In this document: positions 55,417-64,000 of the stretch, piece by piece
Layout of the letters: the number at the start of each line of letters is the position of its first letter
Position numbering within the stretch: the stretch's first letter is position 1
DNA from: Rosa chinensis
Taxonomy: Eukaryota; Streptophyta; Magnoliopsida; Rosales; Rosaceae
DNA: 64,000 bases
Direction: 5' to 3'
NCBI RefSeq assembly: GCF_002994745.2
Contig: NC_037089.1
Coordinates: 83,104,347-83,168,346, forward strand
Position numbers and translations under genes: made by a program
The notes under the pieces: model-generated
Seen by the model: the letters and a program-made list of their open reading frames with translations, nothing else
Database searches by the model: none
What the model was told of the DNA's origin: nothing

Positions 55417-57751
55417 ATGTACCCTGGTGGTTACACTGCTGAAGTTACGAGCTTATCCGCTAAAGCTACTGAGAAGGATGTTTTCGATTTCTTCAGTCAC
55501 TGTGGTGCAGTTGAGCATGTTGAAATCATGAGGTAGATTTCATCTGTCCCAGATTCTAATTGCTGAAAATGACTCCTTTTATGTTTAATTTTATACATTT
55601 AACTGATTCTTGAAAATTGTATTTAGTCATTGATTATATATAGGTTTGTCCACCATAAACTCATTGAATTGGTCAGAAGCTGTTTGTTTGTTCAAGATAG
55701 CTTTTGTGAAGCCTGCTTCGCTGCACTTCTTAGTCTAGATTAAGTGTAAAAGAAACTGAAGCCTGCATTATCGGTTATGGTAGAATTTTTGTTGGCTTAG
55801 TTGCTCATTGTTGTTGTTTTCTATGAATTGATTTGATTCATGATTACCTCACCTGTAGCCTTGTTGAACCATAAGCATTACTATACATGACTAACACCGG
55901 AGTACGTAGTGGAGTTACTTTCACTAATTTTCTCAATTACCATTTGACAGCTAGCTGGTTTCAATCAATAATAACTCATTAGAAATAGGGCCATTCATGA
56001 GAAATCTTCAACTGAGAAGACAAAGTCCAAAAGGTTGAACGTGGAAACTCTTATGTCAATATTAATTTAGTTTAAGTGCATTGGATTTTGTTAACGATTG
56101 TGTATCTGATTGGAAGAATGCTTCAATTGTTGGAAACAGATCTGGCGAATATACCTGTGCTGCATATGTGACATTCAGAGATGCTTATGCTCTTGAAACT
56201 GCTATTTTGCTCAGTGTAAGTTGCTGGTCTCTTTACCCTGAAAATGCTTACTGAGTCGATAAAGTTACTTCTTTAACCTACATTAACCTGACTCTTGGTA
56301 CCATTCTCTCAATATAATGGGAAGGCACAAGTTTTCTTTTGTCTTTCTCCATTCTTTGTTCTTTCTAATATATGGAAATTTATCTGATAGCAATTAATGG
56401 CAATTCATTGATTTCTGATAATTAGCCCCCATTGAAATTCGTTTGTCTGCTTTTACTTTAACAAAGATGATTTAGGTTTCATCTGATATTGAAAAGCCTC
56501 CTCTGGTGTAGATGCTCGAATCCAAGGCTGGTGCTGAGTGACCGCTAAGTTTTATTTATCCCATTGTTTAAAATTTTCAGGGAGCCAGGATTGTAAAATT
56601 AACCTGACTCTTTGGTTATGGTAAAATTATGCATTGTCGGGATATCAAATGGGAAGGCACAAGTTTTCTTTTGTCTTTCTCCATTCTTTATTCTTTCTAA
56701 TATATGGAAATTTATCTGATAGCAATTAATGGCAATTCATTGATTTCTGATAATTAGCCCCCATTGAAATTCGTTTGTCTGCTTTTACTTTAACAAAGAT
56801 GATTTAGGTTTCATCTGATATTGAAAAGCCTCCTCTGGTGTAGATGCTCGAATCCAAGGCTGGTGCTGAGTGACCACTAAGTTTTTCTTATCCCATTGTT
56901 TAAAATTTTCAGGGAGCCAGGATTGTAGATCAATGTGTATGCATAGCACGCTGGGGAAATTATGTTGATGAGGTTGATTCTTGGCACAGTCCCGCATACA
57001 ACTCTGAAAACCACAGTAGCTCAACGGTATGTGATGAATCCCTATGGATTGGATTGGATTAGTTGCAGGTTCATACCAAATTTAAAACACAGTGCAAGCA
57101 TAGCATAATTACTTCTTCATGTGATTTGGAACTTCAAGTGTTTGTTGCTTTAAGATTTTAGTTGAATGGTTAAATAATGTCTCCAAATACATGATGTTGG
57201 AGCTTAGATTCCGATAATCTAATTTATTTTTTTAAATGCCATTGTTCTACTATCTTTGTATCAGCTAAGTTACCTTCTGAATATTATTCCAGGCTATTCA
57301 CACAAGCCAGTTCGTTTCTAGCCCTGGAGAGGCAGTAACTGTTGCTCAGGAAGTTGTCAAAACATTGGTAGCCAAGGGATATGTTCTGGGACAAGATGCA
57401 TTAGTCAAGGCGAAAGCTCTTGATGAGTCCTATCAAGTATCAGCTACTGCAGCAGCCAAGGTTTATGAGCTTAGCGATCGAATAGGGCTCACTGAGAGAA
57501 TTCAAGAAGGCAGGGAAGTTGTTAAGTCACTAGACGAGAACTTCCATGTTTCAGATATCACCAAATCGGCTGCAACTGCTACCGGAACGGCAGTAGTGGT
57601 AGCAGCAACAGTTACTGGGAGAGCAGCCTTAGCAGCAGGAAGCGCTGTAGTGAACAGCAGCTACTTTGCCAAGGGAGCTCTTTGGGTTTCGGACATGTTG
57701 ACTCGTGCAGGCAAAGCTGCAGCTGATTTGGGCAGTCATGACAGTAAATAA
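55417..57751 (+). CDS. BPA1-like RRM protein (binding partner of ACD11)
   Basis: Resembles Arabidopsis BPA1 and its relatives, RRM-fold proteins that bind the sphingolipid-transfer protein ACD11 and influence cell death and immunity. Coding exons are 55417-55532, 56140-56215, 56913-57026 and 57293-57751 (765 nt, 254 residues). All junctions are GT-AG and in frame. The RRM spans about residues 6-76: AEVTSLSAKATEKDVFDFFS, YVTFRDAYALETAILLSG and ARIVDQCVCIARW. RNP1 is degenerate, as expected if the domain binds protein rather than RNA. The C-terminal half is an Ala/Val-rich amphipathic region (GEAVTVAQEVVKTLVAKGYV, AAATVTGRAALAAGSAV). Intron 2 contains a 332-bp duplication that copied the exon-3 acceptor. 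The family call is from memory of the BPA1 motif set; the exact orthologue is undecided. Confidence 0.88.
56319..56928 (+). repeat. 332-bp tandem duplication in intron 2 including a duplicated splice acceptor
   Basis: From GGGAAGGCACAAG at 56319 and again at 56651, about 280 bp are nearly identical, through TTTTCAGGGAGCCAGGATTGTA at 56574-56595 and 56906-56927. The offset is a constant 332 bp. The second acceptor (exon start 56913) leads into the real exon 3. The first (56581) leads into GARIVKLT and a stop. Confidence 0.9.
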
Positions 57752-60700
57752 GGAACACCATTTCTCTAGTATGTTCATCTGTATCAATCAATTTCTTTAC
57801 AAAAGAATAACAATCTGCTAAATGCAAGCCTAGTATATAGAGATTGTCTCTCTAAATCCTCTATCTGAATATTTGTGCATCAAAAACAATGTTGAAAATT
57901 TTGTAAAAATTGTTGAATGAAAACAGAGGTCAGTCTAAATTGTCTTGAGTCTTGACCATGAATCAAAATGATTCATTCAACTTTCTTCATCAGGATGTTT
58001 GACCCTGTTGTTTAACCAAGTATTTATGAAAGGTAAACACCCTTGATGATTCGCAACGATGGTGGTCAACTCTGTGACAGAATGTCACTGTTTCGAGACC
58101 ATTAAGTCAACTGCTCTTCCATCTCTGAACTCTTTCTAACACAGTAATTTCTGAAGCTCTTCCCAAGTCAGAGTCAGAGAGAGAGAGAGAGAGACAGCAA
58201 GGTTGTGGTTACTTTCAAAATTTAAGGGGGAGGCTTCACAATTCTATCTGCTTCCCATCAACTACTTTCTAATTTTTCTTAATAATGCTATTCTCATCTG
58301 CCAACCAATCGTTCTATATCATTCAGTACTGCAGCAGTCTTTACCTCCCAACGACCCCGTGATTTTGAATGTTGACATTATATTCTTCTCTTGCAGCATG
58401 TTGATGCCCAAATTCCGGACCAACAATAACATCCGGAAGAGAACAATACAAAAAAAAAAAAAACACGAGATTTATGGCACCTTAAAATACAAATAATTAA
58501 TACAATCATGCGTCTCTCTCTAACCGCATTGTTAATTCTATAATTTTATTATCTTGAAAAGCAACCTTTCTCTTCCCTTTTTTTTAGGGTTTATGCCTTG
58601 CTTCATGGCATGGACAGAAATCGACTAAACAAAGAGCTTCTAAGATCTGAGCTTTATGCTCCATTATGACGTTGAGTCCACAAAAGCAGACAAGCATCCA
58701 CGGACTTGTAAACATCGCAATGTAAGAGCTCCATCATTTCAAATCATATGGTACAACTAAAAAAGGCTAAAATTTGGCTTCCCTTTTCACAATTTGGGTA
58801 TCACTTTCCAGAGAACATGCAAGCAGAATATTTAGCAACGATATTGATCTGACAACACGGACCTGAACCCTTATTTCTCTTCTTCAATCTTCTTTTACAA
58901 AGACGAAAGATCCCAGTGGAGGAGTGGACCCAAGAAGTTTTTTAGATAATGTCGTTACCTCCTTAGAATTAATGGAAATGTTCTTATTTCAGCTGTAATG
59001 GCATTTTGTTTTCGACCAGAAGCAGTTGTTCATTACCCTCCTTTTCGTTTTGGGCACCATTAATACCCTCTATCCCTTTGAACAACCGAAATGAAAGGAT
59101 ATGGTTTGATTAGATGGAGATGTGATAGCCTATTCTGGTTTTCTGGTGTTGATTGTTAAGGGCATAGAACGAGAATTGTGAGCAGGTGAAGATAGATACA
59201 TTTTTATGGCATTCATTGCTTTGTAGTATGCTGGTGTCCCCTATTTGGCAACTCCATTTCTATATGGCACCATCTCCTAATATAATATTCAGGCCGCTTA
59301 TATCTCCGCCGTGGCCTAGAGTCTACTTTGTTGAATTAAAAATTAAGTATTTAAAATTCTAAATCAATAGATAGTAAGAGGAATGCTAGCAACCTTCTCT
59401 TTAACTTTTTTTTGCAACAAACTTAAAATTTTTCAAATCTCGAGTTCTAACACCTTGTGAATCAATATGCAAGGCTTCATATTTTCAATAGGTGACTATG
59501 ACAACACTCAACGATCAAGATGGGTATTTTTATGCCATTATAATAGGTTTATGTATGCAACTTGGTTTTACATATTCATGAGCTTCAAGTGATTTCAAGC
59601 TTGTTGAAACAGTTGGGGGTCACACATTTTGCTTTGACAACAAAGCCTAAGCTAAGGACTCAATTGTTTATTTGGTTAAGATTTAATTAAGGGATGGAAT
59701 TGATTAGCTTGGAGTCCCTTTTTAGGGGCTCAAAATGTGATGCCCGTTCAGAAGATGAAGAGCAATATTCAACCACTCTTTCTTTTCATAGTTTTCATAG
59801 CCTCTGTTTTTAGCGGCCTGAAGTCGAAAGACGGTGGATTGACCAGGTCACTGAGCTCAACTTTGATTCACTCGCCGACTTTGACATTGACCCAGATGAC
59901 CATTTCTAATTTGCTTCTAAACTTTTGCATCAACATGTTTAATGACCTTTCCCATCTTTGAGATGGTTGTTTCCAACTACTGTAAGCGTAATATGATGTT
60001 TGAGTAGAAGTTGTATAAACAATTACTTATTAAACTAACTTGTTTTCTTGTATAAAAAATAGGACAGTGTAGTAGTATTGCACTACAAAACTGAATTTTC
60101 AATTGAAGCTTCCTTAATATTTGGTTAATATGGAAGATAGACATAAATAATAGCATTAGGTGGTTCTTAACAACCTTTGTGACTGGCTTAAAATCAACTT
60201 CAAGTCAGATATCTGTTTCATTAATTATAGTAGGAAAGTCTTCACGTATCTCTAAAAAAATTCAGTACCCGACCTACAACGTTTGAGAATATAGATTTTA
60301 GGTATGTGGTAAGAGAGATTAATGTTATCTCCAATACAATAAGATGGTACAATGAGATTAATGTTATCACCGATATCAATGTCTTATTAGAAAAATGCAT
60401 TTTCAGCTTTTGACTTTAATCAATCTGAATTAAATTGTTACCGACAATTTTGCTCTTATAATTTCTCTTTTGCCAACAACACAAAAGTAAGCTGAATGCA
60501 GAACAAGATGCTAACAAGATCGTGCATTTCATATGTTTCTTTGAATTCTTGTAGAGGACATACAAATATACATTACAGGCCTTTCTCATTTGTTTTCTGG
60601 AAAAAAAACAAAACTAACAAATTATACAACCTTCATGACACTGTAGGGGTTGAGGAACCTGCTAGAAACATTATTCATTGTTTCCCTAATGCATTTTTTT

Positions 60701-60850
60701 TTTCTCTCATCCATTTCTTATGAAATGTAACATAACTCTCTTTACTGTACAAGTACAACAATCGACTCACCAAAGATGGAAACCCAAAAGAAAAGGAAGC
60801 ACAAAAAGGGGTCAAAACTAAGTACCTGGTTTTAGGCCATAGAAAGAACA
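57752..60850. other. BPA1-like 3' UTR and long spacer, no gene seen
   Basis: About 3.1 kb without a supportable gene. (GA)n lies at about 58178-58193. The 74-codon frame at 59737-59961 begins with a hydrophobic, signal-peptide-like stretch but has no other support. The tail end should contain the 3' UTR of the minus-strand glutaredoxin gene. Confidence 0.5.
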
Positions 60851-62341
60851 CTAATAGCAACAAATGGGGCAACGTATTAGACCATTTTCATTACAATCTG
60901 GGCAGCGTTGGAATCCACACTCACACTCTTTTGCTTCTTCTTCTTCGCCTTCATGTTCTTCGTCTCGATCATGATCATCGTCTTCATGGTAAATTTTGCA
61001 GCTCCCGGAACATGTCTCACATGGCACAAACCTTATATCCCCACAAGCCTCACAAACACTACCACCACCTACACCGCTATCACTCAACTTTTCACAAGAT
61101 TCAAGCAACTTCTCGAGCTTCCCGTCTTCATGCATTTGCCGTATCTCTTCAGCTCCACCAATGTACTTTTCCCCCACAAACACTTTAGGCAAAGAAACTC
61201 CACTACACCCATCTTTCACTAGCTCTTTCAACTCCTCCTTGAACCCCGAATGCATCGAAACATCTCGCTCATCAACCCGAACACCTATGCCTTTTAGAAT
61301 CACCCTCACATGGCAACAATCCTCATAAGTCTTCCGCACCCCTCTAAGACTAGTGAAGTACAACACCACTTTCTCTCTATCCTTCGCCTTACCAAAAGGC
61401 ACTTCACATTTGTAATCCGAAATGAAGCAATTTACCTCCTTTTCATCCGAGAAACGAAAAGAATCATCCGCCTTGAGCTCTTCTTCTCTATCCTTAAAAT
61501 GAAAAGAATCATCCTCCTTGAGCTCTTCTTCTCTATCCTTGAAATGAAAAGAATCATCCTCATTGAGCTCTTCTTTTCTATCTCTAAAATGAAAAGAAAT
61601 ATCCTCATTGAGCTCTTCTCCATCTTTAAAATGAAATGGATCATCTTCCTCGAGCTCTTCGAAAGATTTTCTAAATCCGGAAAGGACCTCCGGATCAAAT
61701 TGTGGAATCCCAACATTGGAATTGAAATTCTCACAATCAGCCAGTTGAAGCCACAGAGGCTTAGGCGAGGCCGCACCATTTTCTTGAAACCTTGACTTGG
61801 GACGATCAACACCCCCTGAAACGGGAACAGGGCATGGACTTTTGATAACATCAAAAGAAAAGCTCCGAAGATGAAGACCTGAAGATCTCAGAGGACTAAT
61901 GTCTTCAAGGCCCTCCATCAACTCCCAAGCATTGATCATCTCCGGCTCCCCCGGCGGCGTTCTCGTCGGCGTCTTTGGTATAATCTTGGGAATCTTCTGG
62001 TTGATCATATTGGACCACGTCTTAGCCTCAATTAGACCCATCGAAAATTCCTTATTGTTTCCACTGACATTCTCCTTCTCCACCTCCCCAAGTTTCTTCT
62101 CCTTCACCTTGTGGATGTGATCCTTATTGTCATTGACAATCGTCTTGAACTCGTACTCTAGCCGATTATTGTTGTTGAGAGATCCCAAGGTGGAGGAGGT
62201 GAGGGCAACAACATGGTAGCTGTCGCCTCTGTTCTGAGGTGGATGATGAACATGCATTGAGTAGCTCCGGCCAATCGGAGAAGAATAGTGGTTGTGGCAG
62301 TGGCGGCACCGCGGAGATTTCTTCGAGCTTGCGCAACCCAT
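60851..62341 (-). CDS. Glutaredoxin-domain protein with myristoylation start and zinc-finger tail
   Basis: An intronless gene. I start it at the ATG at 62341-62339 (MGCASSKKS, an N-myristoylation/palmitoylation signal) rather than ten codons upstream. This gives 496 residues. A TPTRTPPGEPEMINAWELMEGLEDISP block near residue 135 is typical of the At5g39865-type plant glutaredoxin family. Residues about 228-301 are five tandem 15-residue repeats (EELNEDDSFHFKDRE type). The glutaredoxin fold begins near residue 324 (KVVLYFTSLRGVRKTYEDC). The family lacks the CPYC redox centre, and here too only LRGVRKTYEDC is present; SLPKVFVGEKYIGGAEEIRQM supplies the glutathione-site elements. The Cys-rich tail (CEACGDIRFVPCETCSGSC, CECGFQRCPDCNENGLIRCP) is a DnaJ-like zinc-binding module. 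Likely a membrane-tethered scaffold rather than an oxidoreductase. Confidence 0.9.
   Translation of the reverse strand: MGCASSKKSPRCRHCHNHYSSPIGRSYSMHVHHPPQNRGDSYHVVALTSSTLGSLNNNNRLEYEFKTIVNDNKDHIHKVKEKKLGEVEKENVSGNNKEFSMGLIEAKTWSNMINQKIPKIIPKTPTRTPPGEPEMINAWELMEGLEDISPLRSSGLHLRSFSFDVIKSPCPVPVSGGVDRPKSRFQENGAASPKPLWLQLADCENFNSNVGIPQFDPEVLSGFRKSFEELEEDDPFHFKDGEELNEDISFHFRDRKEELNEDDSFHFKDREEELKEDDSFHFKDREEELKADDSFRFSDEKEVNCFISDYKCEVPFGKAKDREKVVLYFTSLRGVRKTYEDCCHVRVILKGIGVRVDERDVSMHSGFKEELKELVKDGCSGVSLPKVFVGEKYIGGAEEIRQMHEDGKLEKLLESCEKLSDSGVGGGSVCEACGDIRFVPCETCSGSCKIYHEDDDHDRDEEHEGEEEEAKECECGFQRCPDCNENGLIRCPICCY
61440..61660 (-). repeat. 45-bp in-frame tandem repeats in the glutaredoxin-like gene
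   Basis: Five units, each with GAGCTCTTCTTCTCTATCCTT-like plus-strand sequence, encode EEL(N/K/E)(E/A)DDSFHFKDRE. Units 2-5 are close to identical; the first is shorter. Confidence 0.88.
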
Positions 62342-62371
62342 CACCCCAAAACACCACTCACAAACAAACAA

Positions 62372-63876
62372 GCGACACTTGAGATTGAGATTGGTCCTTG
62401 TTTATATGAAAATTGAAAACTTTGGATTAAAACAACATTCTTTGGTTGGTGGTGGGATTGAGGAGGAAGGCACAAACTTCCGGGAAATGAGATTGTTTGG
62501 AGGATTTGGATGAGATCACTGAAATCCCGGAACTTGGGATTTTACGAAATGGGATCAGGAACCGTGTGTCTGTTCTTGGATCCTCATCATGCATTTATTT
62601 GAGGCAGACAGAGACAGAGGAGACAGGGACAGGGATATAAATATGAGCAAGCTAGAAAAAATGTGGAAACTCATAAATTTATGAAACTGTGAAAACCGAG
62701 TTGCACGATTGGCCTTTAATGAATGGTGAACCACATCAACCAACGCCAATCTGCAAATTTGGCGTGGAGTTTCAGATGGGTTCCAATTGTTCAAATTGAA
62801 ATCCCCGTGAACTGTGATGGAAATTCCAGAAAGTTGTGAGAATACAAAAGTCAAAGAATGAGGGCGAAGACTATTGAGTTGTTGGTTCCCACCTTTGATG
62901 ATCCATCCTTCTTCCCACTGTCTCTCTAGAAAGAAAGAAAGAAAGAAAGAAAAAGGAAAACTGCGATGGGGTAGAAGCAGGAAACGCAAATTGCTTTTCA
63001 AGAATGTGTCAATTTATATGTGCTTACATGATGAATGACATGGTTTGCTTCTTTTTCATAAACTAATGAAACAGTACCTCAACTTTTACTATTATAATAT
63101 TACTACAACAAATTGAACAGTTTTTTATTTTTATTTTTTTTATTTCTTGAGAAAATCATTATAGGGTTTAGGCATAATCTCCCAAAATCGTTCCTCATAC
63201 AATCATTTATCCTACCAAAATTAGAATGACACGAGAGTAGTTGTCATGATTTTACTTTTATCAGACAAATTTTATTTGTCTGCAAACTACGCAAGAATTG
63301 AATGTCTACATATGTTTTGATTTGACATTTTTTTTCTAAACAAATAAATTATTCAACCAAGATGCGTATTTTGAACAGTTTCAATTTTATCGACAATTAA
63401 ACTGCATTGCATTGTAACCAATGTAACGATGATTGCCTATGTTTATAGAAGTGAAAATGTATGTAACGTGATTTTTTGACTTGACATTAATAAAAAATTA
63501 TTGTGATTTTATTCAAAAATATAACGACGATCGCTGTAATTACTTTTAAAAATAAAATCTCTATGTTGCCTCAATCAATTAGTACTTGAATAGATGAAAC
63601 ACTATTACTCTTGGTCCATTAGATTATGTCAATCAAAAACTACTTCTTTTTTTTTTTTCGGGGAAACAATTCAAATAGTAGAGAGATTTAAATCTATAGA
63701 TTTAATAAGTGCGGGATATATTGCTTGAATGGCTCAAGAAGGAGTGAGTCCAATATATGGTAGGACCGTAGGGAGAAATTTTTCATACTTGGTTCGACGG
63801 GCCAATAATAAATTGACATGTGGCCAACAGAAAAAGAATATCACAACTTAATCTTTTCAAAGCTTTCTATATCCAA
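62372..63876. other. Upstream region of the glutaredoxin-like gene and AT-rich end spacer
   Basis: 62372-62700 should contain the promoter; ATTTATATCC on the minus strand near 62640 could be a TATA box. An (AAAG)n microsatellite lies at about 62931-62951. No other gene seen. Confidence 0.45.
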
Positions 63877-63939
63877 TGGGCCATCGTCATTCTCAAAAAA
63901 AAAAAAATAATAATAAAAAAAAAAAATTGGGCCATCGTC
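63877..63939 (+). mobile_element. Tail-only retroposon insertion 4
   Basis: The perfect 12-bp repeat TGGGCCATCGTC (63877-63888 and 63928-63939) flanks ATTCTC and an A-tract interrupted by TAATAAT. Same structure as the three insertions at 20306-20498. Confidence 0.65.
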
Positions 63940-64000
63940 TGCGAACGACACAGAGATTTTGAAGGAGCAACCAACGATTACAATTATTAGAATCAAACTC

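Noticed and set aside
59737..59961. 74-codon frame with signal-peptide-like start
   Set aside because: No mature-peptide pattern, no promoter context, and another frame looks equally plausible; insufficient support for a secreted peptide gene.

Overview
The window is nuclear DNA of a flowering plant, most likely a eudicot. The genes have spliceosomal GT-AG introns and long AT-rich spacers. The gene content is plant-typical: an ABCB auxin transporter, a PRE-type atypical bHLH and DUF26 relics. Class II MITEs and LINEs are abundant. The genus cannot be fixed from sequence alone; a woody rosid is my guess.

Seven genes look intact. Left to right they are: RPS9 (40S ribosomal protein S9, + strand, 3 exons, 3997-5648); a single-exon unknown 128-aa protein behind an array of G-boxes (+, 6701-7087); alpha-tubulin (- strand, 4 exons, 8230-10227); ABCB19 (+, 10 exons, 21602-28010); a PRE6/KIDARI-like HLH regulator (+, 2 exons, 45734-46726); an RRM protein like BPA1, binding partner of ACD11 (+, 4 coding exons plus a 5'UTR intron, 55417-57751); and an intronless glutaredoxin-domain protein with an N-myristoylation start (-, 60851-62341). 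They do not form a pathway. ABCB19 (auxin and brassinosteroid transport) and the PRE protein (brassinosteroid/gibberellin growth signalling) touch related physiology, but nothing here shows a functional link.

Between alpha-tubulin and ABCB19, about 11.9-16.1 kb holds a decayed, tandemly duplicated cysteine-rich receptor-kinase or secreted DUF26 locus. At 34.4-40.6 kb lies a near-complete L1-type LINE. It has a poly(A) tail, a 14-bp target-site duplication, ORF1 and ORF2 overlapping as ATGA, and a terminal RNase H domain; two frameshifts break ORF2. A second LINE is present only as a 5'-truncated tail at 32.9-33.3 kb.

The rest is unusually rich in small transposons whose boundaries can be read directly. 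These include a Mutator-like element nested inside another, each with its own 9-bp duplication (0.8-3.2 kb), and a related element at 48.15-48.9 kb that has captured part of a CML13/14-type calmodulin-like gene. There are three copies of a short hairpin MITE with GGTCAG...CTGACC ends, and a family of large fold-back elements sitting in TA/TG microsatellites (30.4-31.6 and 47.6-50.4 kb). Four 'tail-only' insertions are little more than a poly(A) tract between perfect or near-perfect short direct repeats, three of them within 200 bp (20.3-20.5 kb). I found no CRISPR, no convincing tRNA or rRNA gene and no bacterial-type system.
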